Shown piece by piece: positions 1 to 10,803 of a stretch of DNA of 58,999 nt. The notes below the pieces were generated by a model. It did not search any database. It was given only the letters and a program-made list of their open reading frames with translations, and had not been told where the DNA came from. The stretch covers positions 1,077,473 to 1,136,471 of the forward strand of contig BFEA01000443.1 in assembly GCA_003427395.1 (NCBI GenBank). The letters are read 5' to 3'. A program made the translations under genes and the position numbers. The stretch is from Chara braunii. Taxonomy: Eukaryota; Streptophyta; Charophyceae; Charales; Characeae. How positions within the stretch are numbered: the stretch's first letter is position 1; every line of letters begins with the position of its first letter.

Positions 1-430
1 ATCCGCAACATTACACCAAGTATGAATAAGACAAAAAGATGCTAGACTTATGGAAAGCACATGCATATGAAGGGAAGTTCATCCGGAACATCACATGGAG
101 TATGAACAAGACAAAGAGACGCTATAATTAGATGAAAAGCACATGCATATGAAGGGTAGTTCATCCGGGACATCACACCAAGTATGAACAAGACAAAGAG
201 ATGCTAGAACTAAATGGAAAGCACATGCACATGGAGGGAAGATCATCTGGAACATTACACCAAGTATAAACAAGACAAAAAGATGCTAGACTAATGGAAA
301 GCACATGCATATGAAGGGAAATTCATCCGGAACATCACACCAAGTATGATCATGACAATGAGTGACTAGAACTAGATGGAAAGCACATGCACATAGAGGG
401 AAGATCATCCGGAATATCACATGCTATTAC
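1..430 (+). repeat. Satellite A array (copy 1), ~80-bp monomers
   Basis: About five degenerate tandem monomers of roughly 80-82 bp, each with a core like GGAACATCACACCAAGTATG and then GCACATGCATATGAAGGGA. It is related to the much longer 91-92-bp array at 15600-18070, so it is the tail of the satellite A block of this element. It encodes nothing. Confidence 0.85.
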
Positions 431-479
431 CGGAATGAAAACAAGAGTCTAAGTAGGCAAGATCAGCAAAGTTGAATCA

Positions 480-1400
480 AAGGTCGTCTATGAAAGAAGC
501 GTTGTACTACCTACTCGTGTGAGTGTAGAAAACACAAGTTTCAAGAGACTAAATCACCAAGATTGTATCATGGATCACTCATGGGTGAAGCGCTACACTA
601 CCTACTAGTGTGAGTGTGAAAAACACAAGTTTGGAGAGCCCAAATNATTGTATCATGGATCACTCATGGGTGAAGCGCTACACTACCTACTAGTGTGAGT
701 GTGAAAAACACAAGTTTGGAGAGCCCAAATCACCAAGATTGCATCAAGAAGCATCCATGTGTGAAGCGCTACACTACCTACTCGTGTGAGTGTGAAAAGC
801 ACAAGTTTGGAGAGCCCAAATCACCAAGATTGCATCAAGAAGCATCCATGTGTGAAGCTCTACACTACCTACTAGTGTGAGTGTGAAAAACACAAGTTAG
901 GAGAGCCAAAATCACCAAGATTGTATCAAGAAGCATCCATGTGTGAAGCGCTACACTACCTACTAGTGTGAGTGTGAAAAACACAAGGATTGAGAGCCCA
1001 AAATACCAAGATTGTATCATGGATCACTCATGGGTGAAGCGCTACACTACCTACTAGTGCGAGTGTAAAAAACAGAAGTTTGGAGAGCCCAAATCACCAA
1101 GATTGCATCAAGAAGCATCCAGGTGTGAAGCGTTACACTACCTACTAGTGTGAGTGTAAAAAACACAAGTTTGGAGAGCCCAAATCACCAAGATTGCATC
1201 AAGAAGCATCCATGTGTGCAACGCTACACTACCTACTAGTGTGAGTGTGAAAAACACAAATTTGGAGAGTCCAAATCACCAAGATTCTATCATGGATTAC
1301 TCATGGGTGAAGCGCTATACTACCTACTAGTGTGAGTGTGGAAAAACACAAGTTTTGAGAGGCCAAATCACCAAGATTGCATCAAGAAGCATCTAGGAAA
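480..1400 (+). repeat. Satellite B array (copy 1), ~90-bp monomers
   Basis: About ten tandem monomers with the core GTGAGTGTGAAAAACACAAG followed by GGAGAGCCCAAATCACCAAG and CGCTACACTACCTACTAG. Each monomer contains a small fold-back (TTTGG...CCAAA). It corresponds to satellite B at 18320-20850 in copy 2. A single N at 646 sits between two near-identical monomers, so copy number here may be misassembled. Confidence 0.85.
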
Positions 1401-1439
1401 AAATTGGAGTACTACCTCCTAGTGGATAGGTGAAAGAGA

Positions 1440-1656
1440 AGAGTTTGAGTAGCCCATGGAAGAGAGAAGGTGAAGTAAGAGAAGATGGGGGAGAAGGGGA
1501 GAGAGATGAGGGAGATGGAGGTGGAGAAGAAGGGGAGGAAGACAAAGAGAATGAAAGTGAAGAGGAGGAAGGAGGAGATGAAGAGGGGGGAGAAGAGAAG
1601 GAAGAAGGAGGGAGTGAGGAGGAAGAAGAGGAAGAAGAAGGAGGAGAGGAAGAAGG

Positions 1657-1687
<31 letters not shown>

Positions 1688-1697
1688 AAAAAAAAAA

Positions 1698-1728
<31 letters not shown>

Positions 1729-1740
1729 TGAAGGTGAAAA
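1440..1740 (+). repeat. GAA/GGA purine tract (copy 1)
   Basis: A 300-bp stretch almost wholly of A and G (GAAGAG, GAGGAA, an A run). It gives spurious Glu/Lys-rich open frames on one strand and Leu/Pro-rich ones on the other. The same tract is at 20870-21050 in copy 2, also directly after satellite B, so it is a structural part of the element. It could act as a polypurine tract or form triplex DNA; that is speculation. Confidence 0.85.
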
Positions 1741-4700
1741 AGTCTCTTCCTTCTTGTCACCGTGTTGATTCCTTGATGTTGGTGTCCTCTTGATGAAGCT
1801 TCCTCTCCTTGCACAATCCCCCCTTGGCTATGGCTTCCTTTTTCTCCAAGCCCTTAGCTCCTCCTTCCTTGCTCTCCCTCAGGCTATGACAAGCTCCCCC
1901 AGCTATGGCTATGGAGTCCTCCCCTCTAGGAGGGCTAATGGGGCTACTTTAGCCTCTCCTTCTCTCTTACACCCAGGAGGGATATGACGGATCACCTCCC
2001 AAGTGTCTCTCCCACCATCACTATCCTCTAGAGTCCTCCCCACCACCTCCTAGTCTCCTCTAAGCTCTCCCACTAGCATGGGTTCCTCTCTCCTCACTTC
2101 AAGTGAAAAGGTGTTCATGTGAGCTCACTTGGGCAGCATGGGCACACCTCATGCAAATGTGAGAGTGGCGGACTGCATCCTCAGCTTATGTAGGCTGAAA
2201 CCAGCAGTCCGGCCAGCCCATGAGCCTCTCCAAGTGCCTTGGGGTGAGCCGAGGTACCCCCAAGGCCAAATTCCCCTACTAGGCCCTTCTGGAGGTACCT
2301 TGGTCTGATTTTGGCCAAGTATATGCAGTCCGAGTGGTTGGTACCAACTCAGACTGCCTCTTGGCCTACTCCGGTCTCTTTTCCATTGCTCAAATACAGG
2401 CCTCTAGGGTCCTAATGCCCAAGGGGCAACAATACTTGAGAGAAAAAGACCCACATGGCCTTTTTCTCGATTTTTCCAAGTTTCGGTCTTCCTTGGGTAG
2501 GCCGGATCATTTTTCCATGAGGCGGCACATTTTCAGCCTTGGATCTAGCTGAGATCCAAGCCAGTAATAATCCGAGCTACCCCCTAGTAGCCCTTGCTTC
2601 AATTTTGAGCCTCTAAGTGTATTATTTGTATTTTGGTGCATCTCGCTCTCTTTTTGGGCCAAATGCACAGTTTTGGTCTTTTCCCTCTTTTATTTCTTTC
2701 CATTTTGGGCTGCCATTTTATTTCGGAGCTAGCTGTTTTGAGCTGGCCCACAAAAAACGGCTGTATCCTCTCCACCATGAGATCTGATCTCAGGTACGTG
2801 GTCAAAAAACAATTCAGCCACTTCCTTTTTTGTCTTTTCTCTAATTTTCTGCTTTTTAATTCAGATTTGATTGAGATATGGCCCTTCAATCCGGATTGCC
2901 CTCCCTCATTCTAGGAGCGATGAGGTCACTGTTGGGACCTGCCTGTCCCTTCTGCGCAGGTCCAATAGGCTGGCACACTCTCCTCCACTCTTTTCTCCCT
3001 TTATGTCTCATTCTCCCTCCTTTTCTCTCATTTTTCTTTCTTTTTCTTTTATTTCTGTTGTGACAAGTGTCAAACTGTTGTGCACCCTCTTTTTAGGCCC
3101 AAGGGCCTCATTCAAGGCCAGGTTCATGGCTGTTACTTGGTCGTTACATCTCGGATTCCAATAAAGGCACCCCCATGTTCGTAGGGGGCTCCATTTTGCT
3201 TCCGTTTGCCCAATTTTGAGACCCTTTTGCTCCGATTTTCTAAGGGCAACCTTTTTCTCATGTTGAGTCTCTGAAGGCTCTATTTTTTTATGCCTTGCTA
3301 GTCCGAGATATCCCGAACTGCTGGGCAGCCTTCCGAACATCCTTATTTCACTTTTTTTTTCCCCCATGACTCTCCCACTTACTCCCACTAATGGTGCTTA
3401 TATTTTCCAATCTATAGATCCTCGATCTCGACGGTGCCGTTTGCTTGCACAATTATTCCTTGTGTTTGCTCATGGTTCCCTTGGGATATCCCAAGTCCCA
3501 GACATTTTCCTACATGCTAGCTCCATTTCTTTGTCCCGCCAGCGGTCCGTCCGGCACGTGTCCCGTTTTTCGATTTTTATTATTTGGACTCATTTGGTCC
3601 CTGGCAACATTCCAGACGGCATCCCATTTTTATTTTTTTGGGGCCTATTGCCCTTGGTGGTCCCATCATTTCTACATGTGTGCCGATTTTTCCAGGCTGT
3701 GAGATCTCATCTCACGGTTCCCGTTTACTGTCTTTACTTGCCCCCTTGCGAAATTGCTCCTTTCTAGCCTTTCGGGCTTGCCGTAGGCCCATTCGCCTTT
3801 AGCCTTGGCATCCCCATGCAGTCTGTAATTTTGCGGACTGCAGTCATGGCTGTTTTCTACACCCACAGCCCCACAACTTGCCCCATGTTAAAAGAAAATG
3901 AAGCGTTAAATTTTCTAGTGCATCCGGGCTCAATATTGACTCCGGATGCACCTAGAACATGTGTTTTCTCTCCCCCATGCAGTCCGTTGCAACTCGGACT
4001 GCAATGGGGGTCAATTCCGTAGCCCCAATGCCCCACAACTAGCCCTTGCTCAAAAGAAAAAGAAACGGTCAATTCCCAAGTGCATCCGGCCTTGATTTTG
4101 ACTCCGAATGCACCTAAGACATGTGTTTATCCTCATGCATGTATTCCGTTTTATTCCGGTTGCAAAAGGTCTTGATTTTCTTTCATTTCTCTGCAAAAAA
4201 AAAATTAAAAAAAATTGAAGTCCTTTGTAACCGCCATATTCCAGAATGAATCTGGTCACGGATGAATCTCCCCAAGTGACCGTTTTTTACCGTTAAGGCA
4301 CTTTTCTCTTTTCTTTTCTTTTCTTTTCTTTTCTTTTCTTTTATTTTCTCCTCCTTTCTTCGATAGTAGGAAGCTGCCAGTCCCTACCTGTGGCAGTCCC
4401 TACTGATGGCTAACTCACTCACTCCCTCTCACTTTTTTATGTCTTATTCTCCCCCATTTTCTTTTCTTTTCTCTCTTGTTACTAGCATGCCAAGTGTCAT
4501 GTGGCCGTTAAGGCCTTTTTCTAGCCTCTTCTTCTTAGTTTTGGCCCTCTCTATGCCCAAGGTGCAGTCGGTTATTTCTCGGACTGCAATAATGGCCTTC
4601 CAATGTCCATGGGAGTCTCCTTTTACTCCTACATTTCTCCCACAATGGTCCCTCCTACTCCGATTTTCTCCCGGAGGGCTATTTTTCACATGGCGTCTTA

Positions 4701-5575
4701 TTTGACTCTATTTTCTTGAGGGAGGCTGATCCAAGATTTTTCGGATTAATCCCATGCCTCCCACTTCAGTTTTCTTTAATTTTCCTTTTCCTTTTGGCCT
4801 ACCCGTTTGTCACCACTAGTACTTGCGCTAGTAGTGCTAATATTATTGGTCGTCAAGTTGTCGATCTTGACAGTGCACCTTGCATTTATTATTTTTCCCT
4901 CATGCGGTGCCGCCGTTTCTTCTTGGGACTTTCACATGTCCCCACCACTTGTCCAGTCGGTAGTCCCCGACACTTAGTCCCGCCGGTGGTCCCCTACGCT
5001 TAGTCTCGTCGGCGGTCCCCGACACATTTCGCCCCGGGCGCCATTATTTTTCCTTAGTCCCACGTGGCCCCGAGTACCTTTCCCCGAGGTGTCCCATGCC
5101 CATTGGGCATCTTGTCGCCCCATAGCGACCCCTATCCTTAGTCTTCCCTCGCGCCTTGTGTGTGCCGATCTCTTTGGTCGCGGACCTCCGTTCCGAGGCT
5201 CCCGTAGGTGGCCCCCACGTTGACCCCTCATTTCTTGGCTTGCCGTGGCATCTGGTCGCTCATCCCTCGACTTCCTTATTCCCTTATTGCTGCTGCGCTG
5301 CAATTTCTAGTTCAAAGTGCCCTTTGGCCTTAGTCTTATTGCATCAGGATGACCCTCCCGACCTCCTGCTATGTTCTATGTGCCCCTGTTCTTGCGCTCG
5401 CTCGTTTGCCGCCGCTTAGTTGTTTTCCCCCGGTGGTTCTCGCCCCAGGGCATTACTCTCTCTTGCGGTCTAATCCTTTATCTCGTCTCACTTCGGATTT
5501 CTCTGTTGTGCACAGCTCGTCCATATTCGATCTCTCGAGTGATGGGAAGTTATTCGGGTCTCACCAGTCCCGACA
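1741..5575 (+). other. Non-coding body of giant element (copy 1)
   Basis: AT- and pyrimidine-rich sequence aligning along its length with 21060-24829. No frame shows recognisable protein similarity. It holds dispersed hairpins built on GCAGTCCG...CGGACTGC (3820-3843, 3972-4010, 4564-4589), a CAATCCGGATTG palindrome near 2890, TTTTC pyrimidine runs (4311-4345), and near its end a ~27-bp tandem repeat (4944-5024). Confidence 0.75.
4944..5024 (+). repeat. ~27-bp tandem repeat (copy 1, about 3 units)
   Basis: About three degenerate units of CACTTAGTCCC-CCGGCGGTCCCCGA. The equivalent place in copy 2 (24121-24268) has five to six units, so copy number varies between the two elements. Confidence 0.75.
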
Positions 5576-5579
5576 ACGT

Positions 5580-7512
5580 GAGGATCACCGAAGGAGAACG
5601 ATTCTAGTTGCGCGTGTTATTAAACCATGAACATTCTCGTGGGGTACACTCTTTTGCTGGAATTCGTACGGTGGACGGAGTCGAATACGATTCTTTCAGA
5701 TTCGTGTGTGTTCGATAAGGTCTTCTGCAAACAGACGATACATACGATCAATGCATCGACACAGCCGCCGCGCATTACATGCCTAAAAAAGTTCGTAAAA
5801 TATTTGTTATGGTTCTTGCGTTTGGTCCTGTGAACGATCCGGTCCGTTTCTTTAAACGACATTGGGATAACATGTGTGATGATTTTCAATATCGTGCGGG
5901 CAACGAAATTGTTCCCGCAAACATTTTGCAATCTTTAGTGTTATTCCATCTTAACCGTATTTTACAGGTGTTTGGAAAAAACATCCGTCAATTTTGCCTT
6001 TGTTATCCAACACCTGAGGGGGAAACAATTGCTGAGAACATAACCAGACATTACAAGAACACAACTGTATCCTCGATTCTAAACAACGAATTATCGTATG
6101 ATCCGATTCAAATGCAACGCAAATATGATTCTAATTTCCGACGTCTTCGTCCACGTCTACGAGTGTTGGTAGGAAGAGTTGCTCGGGCTGTGGAAGAAAA
6201 AAGACCGTTGCGTGCATTTGTCGATGCATTGGCTGGAATAAGAAAGACTTTTTGCATTAAAATGATTTTGGCGGGCATCAGGTCCCGTTCTACCATTGCA
6301 CTGCTCGTCGCGTCCAGTGCCATAGCGGCGACTCTTTTAACGGGGGGTCAAACGTTTCACTCCCGATTTCGCGCACCTCTGAAACCTGATAACACGCGTC
6401 CCTTTTTTATTGCGAAACAAAGTGATCTTGCGGAACTTATCCGTCGTGCCGACTTGATTGTTTGAAACTTATCCGATGAGTAACAAGTTTCATTTGGAAA
6501 CTCTTGATATTACACTTCGGGACCTCTGTAACAATGACGAGGCGTTTGGTGGAAAAGTTATACTTATCGCTCGAGATTTTAGACTGGTTTTACCCGTTGT
6601 GAAACATGGATCGAGAGCGCAACAAAATTGATGCGTCCATAAAAATGTCTCCTTTGTGGAAATTTTTTGAGATTCATCAACTGACTGAAAATATGCGAAT
6701 CTTAAGCTTAGGGGATGACGAAATGGCACGAATGTATGGCCACTTTTTTATGCGTACTGGGAATGGTGACCATCCTTGCATTGTTCTTAATGAACCTGCT
6801 GTGGTCAGATTGTCACGTGAGATTTGTACGGATAAACCAATTGATGAATTCATTTCATGAACGTTTGATGATGTGTCCAACCATGTGGGCGATGCCGAGT
6901 ATTTCTTGCCTCGATTAATTCTATGCCCTACTAATGACGATGCTGGTTTTGTTAACAACCACGACCTTCCTGGGGAGATGCATGAACTTTTCAGTGTTGA
7001 TTATCTTGATTCAGATGATACCGGGCTTGGTATTGAGCGGGATTTCTTAAACTCTCTCAATGAATCTGGACTTCCACCTCACAAACAACGCTTAAAAAGT
7101 GGTGCAGTTGTGATGTTTTTGTAAAATTTGTCACCGAAGCAAGGACTTTGCAATGGCACAAGACTGATTCTGAAAAATATCGTTAATGATGATTTGTTGG
7201 AAGTGACAATAATGCACACGGGTAAAAGAACATTAATCCCCAAGATTGATCTAACAAGCGATAGTGAGACTAATGGGTTCAAATGGTTTAGGAGGCAATT
7301 TCCAGTCCGTCTTGCTTTTGCTGTAACGATTAACAAGTCGCAAGGACAAACTGTATCACGTGCTGAGGTTTAACTATGCAAACCGGTTTTTCGCATCGCC
7401 AACTGTACGTTGCTTTGTCTCGGGTTGGCCATCCAAACAACATCCGTGTTGCGTTGCGAGATAAGAATTTTTTTACGAAGAATATTTTATATCATGAACT
7501 TTTTGGATGAGT
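5580..7512 (+). pseudogene. Helitron Pif1-like helicase domain, 5'-truncated and decayed
   Basis: Helitron replicative helicases are SF1 (Pif1-like) enzymes joined to an HUH Rep domain and drive rolling-circle transposition. Family landmarks run in order: ITEGERF, a damaged leucine-rich segment, MPKKVRKIF, ASSAIAATLL and HSRF (motif Ia region), FGGKVIL...DFR, LTENMR, LCPTNDD, LNSL-SGLPPH, GLCNGTRLI, RRQFPVRLAFAVTINKSQGQ and HRQLYVALSRV (motif VI). The Walker A site is degenerate (expected GGTGKT, here AGIRKT) and the Walker B Trp is a TGA stop near 6463. Further in-frame stops include TAG at 5605 and TAA near 5717, and there are several frameshifts. Similarity starts exactly where the giant element ends, so the Rep domain is probably left of the window. 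Not functional. Confidence 0.93.
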
Positions 7513-7537
7513 CCTTCTTTTTTTTTTTCATCGACCC

Positions 7538-8101
7538 TTGGCATTCAAAATAATTCGGTCATATTCTTTCTTTGCAGACAACTCTCAAATTCCCCATAAG
7601 TTCGACACTCGTGCTAAGAGGAAAGCAATGGGAACGAGCAATACCACTCAGTATGATATGAATATTAAGTCGAAAGTTGGAGCCGAACATTCGGAGAGGT
7701 CGAAGAAAAGAGAGAATGAGGAGGGGTTGGTGAATCTTGGAAGTGAACATCCTCGGGATGATCATCCTGTTTTGCGTGAGGTTGAACGTGAACGTTCCCA
7801 AGAGAATACCCTTGATTATGCTGAGAAAATGACTGTGGAGGGGGATGGTGACAATTGTCGTGTTGATGGGGATGGTTCGCGTAGAGGTAAGTCGGGTAGG
7901 CCTATTAACCTTACATTTCACGATCTTGAGGATGATAACGTTACACGTGATCTGAAAGAAGACTTGGTTGAATCTACATTCGTGAAAAAAAGGAATCGTC
8001 GTGCAAAAACAAATGTTTTGGATTCGCCCGGAGTACCCGAGCCTACGCTCGGTAATAATCGGGTGGAACGACAACTGGTTGTTGGAGGACTCAGATTTTA
8101 A
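7538..8101 (+). CDS. Unknown ORF downstream of Helitron helicase
   Basis: A 187-codon frame starting 25 bp after the helicase frame ends, inside the Helitron. The product is charged and low in complexity (ERERSQEN, KKRNRR), with no family I recognise and no membrane segment. A pyrimidine run ending TTTGCAG at about 7578 looks like a 3' splice acceptor, so the true start may be an exon boundary rather than the first ATG. It may be a captured gene fragment or a Helitron-specific accessory ORF. I cannot assign a function. Confidence 0.4.
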   Translation: MAFKIIRSYSFFADNSQIPHKFDTRAKRKAMGTSNTTQYDMNIKSKVGAEHSERSKKRENEEGLVNLGSEHPRDDHPVLREVERERSQENTLDYAEKMTVEGDGDNCRVDGDGSRRGKSGRPINLTFHDLEDDNVTRDLKEDLVESTFVKKRNRRAKTNVLDSPGVPEPTLGNNRVERQLVVGGLRF

Positions 8102-8519
8102 GAGCGTTAAATGATCTCCCTGCCGGGGCACTTGCATCTCTTGAATTTTGTGCACCGCTCGCTGGACGTGCACGTGTTCGTGATTCGTGTTCGCAATCTT
8201 AACGAAGTGGACGCGAAAGAGATGTTTGTGTCACATCGCAACCGCAATATCCTGCGGGTGTTATTCTGGTGCCCGACGATAAGGATGAACCCGCAATCCG
8301 TGCTCCGAATCCGCGCGCTTACCTTGGGAAATGTTTCGAGGATACGAAGAAGGTTGACATACAAAATGTCTTGACTGAGGTACTTTTTGAAATATTTGTC
8401 AAAACTGCCATAGTTGTAAAAGATGGACGAATATGAGAAAACTTCCTCGATTGGAGAAAAAACAAACTCACTAATATGCGGTTGGAATGAAAATCCCCTG
8501 AGACTCTTCTTCAAACCCG

Positions 8520-9263
8520 TTGAATGTTTCGGATTTGGAGGTTTCTTCCATGTGGAATTCACTTTTGAGCGATGAGTATATTGCTCTCTCTAATGAGGAG
8601 ATTACTAGGATGACATTTGATTTGCCACATTGTCCGACAGAAGGGCCCATTCCCCAACCCTTTCACAGATATGCACGGATACAGCAGCTTCTCAAAAGGA
8701 TTCCTCCCGTGGTTTCTTCTTCCACTCCTCATTGCGCTCCGGTCCATAGACTCCCCCTTCATGCAGCATCTCCTCCAAATTTTCAACGTCTTGCGGATTA
8801 TGCTCCACCATCCAATATGTCAACGCCGATTGTCACTACTTTTGTTGTTGTTTCTGCTTTGCCGGACGCTACAGCTACTCCGTCTCCTGTCAGTTGTGTT
8901 GTGCCCGCTATTACGCCATCAACAGACCATCTTCATGTCCATACAGAACCCTTGAAACAACCAAGTTCTTCTAATTTTAACATTGTCGTCTATGACTCTT
9001 TTGAATATATTGGTCACAAAAAGACACTTGCACTCTTATCGTATCTTGACAGTTCTCACAGGGTGCAAGATATTGTGGAAGCAGCAGCTGAATTGAATAC
9101 GAGCATGAACACTTGAAGATGTGTAGATGTTGCAATTCGTCTCGATTACAATCGGCAAAGACAGGGTCGATTCAGAACTTTTGAGGAGTATCGTCGCAAA
9201 ATGTTGCAACAAGTTTCTATTCGTGAGGTGCTGCAAGAGTATCGTTCAAGTGAAGGAAGTTGA
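8520..9263 (+). pseudogene. Unknown Helitron-borne ORF with one internal stop
   Basis: A single frame of about 248 codons, interrupted only by TGA at 9114-9116 and then continuing with RFRTFEEYRRKML and VLQEYRSSEG to TGA at 9261-9263. The middle is Pro/Ser/Thr-rich and low in complexity; the C-terminal ~100 residues look like an ordinary charged helical domain. No known family recognised. It lies between helicase and Helitron 3' end, so it is either cargo or an accessory gene. The region 8102-8519 has no convincing frame of its own and may be a frameshifted part of the same gene. Confidence 0.4.
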
Positions 9264-9389
9264 TTGGTCTTATAAAAGAGATAGGAAGTGAGAGATGTTG
9301 ATTGGGCGGTCGTCCAGGCGTTGTCTTAATGACAGATTGTTTTATGGTCTGTTTTGGTTTTGATTACATAATTGCCCTTACAAAAGAGA

Positions 9390-9480
9390 TAGGAAGAGAG
9401 AGAGAAATAAATGGGGGGGCGGGGAGAAAGAGAGAGAGAGAGAGAGAGAGAGACACAGACAGAGAAAGAGAGAGAGGAAA
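9390..9480 (+). repeat. (GA)n microsatellite
   Basis: An imperfect GA/GAAA repeat with its core at about 9428-9450. Simple sequence in the 3' non-coding part of the Helitron. Confidence 0.9.
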
Positions 9481-9646
9481 ACAATTTGGATTTGATATTA
9501 TTGCGTTTTTTTACGTCAAGGTGGATTCCATTACGCAATAATTGTGCCTTGATCATATTGCGGGCACTTGCGAAGTTTAATGGAACAATAAATCCTCATA
9601 TTAAACTTCTTCTCTTTGTATTCTGGTGTTGGTGTTTCTTTATTCT

Positions 9647-9648
9647 TT

Positions 9649-9727
<79 letters not shown>

Positions 9728-9835
9728 TTCTCTCTCTCTTTCTCTCTCTCTTTCTTTCTCTCTCTCTTTCTCTCTATGTCTCTATCTATTCTTTTCTTTC
9801 TATCTCTCTTTGTCTGTCTCTGTCTCTCCTCGGCC
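9647..9835 (+). repeat. (CT)n microsatellite
   Basis: About 65 bp of pure CT followed by interrupted CTCTTT blocks. It produces spurious Leu/Ser-repeat frames in all forward phases, which are not genes. Confidence 0.95.
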
Positions 9836-10046
9836 TTCCTTCTACTTTTTTTTTATGATTTAAATTGATTTTTCAATTTGTCACATTTTTTTTTCGTCAG
9901 TTAAACTCAGACGTCGTAGCCAGTTTTGGGCTATTCTTTGTTACCCTGTGATTCAATTTTTTTTTTTTAGTCTGTTTCAGTTTATGTGAGTGGTTTGTGT
10001 TAGGTTCCCTTCAACAATTCTTATTTTTGCAGGCATAGCCCGCACA

Positions 10047-10071
10047 GCCCGCACTGCGGGCGCTTAGCTAG
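10047..10071 (+). terminator. Helitron 3' terminal hairpin and CTAG end
   Basis: GCCCGCACTGCGGGC (10047-10061) is a perfect GC-rich fold-back (6-7-bp stem), then six bases, then CTAG (10068-10071), then T. This matches the Helitron 3' end rule (hairpin, CTRR, insertion before T), 2.5 kb after the helicase on the same strand. Confidence 0.75.
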
Positions 10072-10762
10072 TTATTATTATCAGGCTTGTTTCCTTCCTC
10101 ACTTACACATGCATGGGAACAGGGCGACACGCCACGCCGATGACAGACCACCAAACACAGAGCTCATAGATATGACTGGTGATGACACAGATCGATTATG
10201 AGTTCACTTCAGACGGCTATGACGTGACGGCGCTCAACAATTCTTTGTTCATGCACATAGGATCGTCGTGGATACTTCGCACTCGACGCTCTGTATACCT
10301 GCACAATCACACAACAACTGTGACACGCAGTAACACCTTGACAGTCACACACGCACGGTGACACACGGTGTGCAGTGACCTACACGGCCATACATAGACA
10401 GTGATACACGGTGACACAAAGAGAGAGAGAAGGTGGGAAAATGGCATCAGGGTACATATGAGGTCAGCAAAAATGTATTGACATCATGGAAACTAGGATC
10501 GAAGTGAACTTGTTGCGTAAGCACAACTGTAGGTAGAATTGTGGAATAGAGTAGGCTAGGGCATTGGGCGCCGGACAAAGAAAATAACCTTGGCTACTGA
10601 GTTTGTATAGGCCTGAGGGCGTGAGCATTGACTCATTACTTCATTGTATTGCTCTGTTTCGCAAGATGTTCAGAACTATGATACTTGCTGCTTGTATACA
10701 ACTACTCAGACATTTGTGTGATCTCACAACTTGGGTTTGGATATCAATCACACTCATATTCC

Positions 10763-10803
<41 letters not shown>

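Larger units (their letters stand above)
1..5575 (+). mobile_element. Giant TG...CA satellite-bearing element, copy 1 (3' part)
   Basis: This segment is the 3' part of the same element that is complete at 14170-24829. Both have, in the same order, satellite A, satellite B, a GAA-rich tract and a ~4-kb non-coding body, and both end with CCCGACA. Here the final CA is at 5574-5575, followed by ACGT (5576-5579) and then directly by Helitron helicase sequence. That fits an insertion into the Helitron. The 5' end lies outside the window. No coding capacity was recognised, so it is a non-autonomous element or a solo LTR. The end position is firm because the two copies stop being similar right after it; the class is inference. 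Confidence 0.8.
5580..10071 (+). mobile_element. Helitron remnant, with 3' end at 10071
   Basis: It is bounded on the left by the giant-element insertion at 5575 and on the right by a Helitron-type 3' terminus. Contents: helicase pseudogene, two unknown frames, GA and CT microsatellites. Helitrons end in a short GC-rich hairpin followed by CTRR and insert between A and T; here CTAG is followed by T at 10072. The 5' TC end and Rep domain are not in the window. Confidence 0.8.

Noticed and set aside
1430-1814. Long open frames rich in Glu, Lys or Leu
   Set aside because: All come from the GAA/GGA purine tract read in different phases and strands; the same happens at 20780-21217. No real protein composition.
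9411-9868. Overlapping Leu/Ser-repeat frames
   Set aside because: Products of the (CT)n microsatellite, open in every forward phase.
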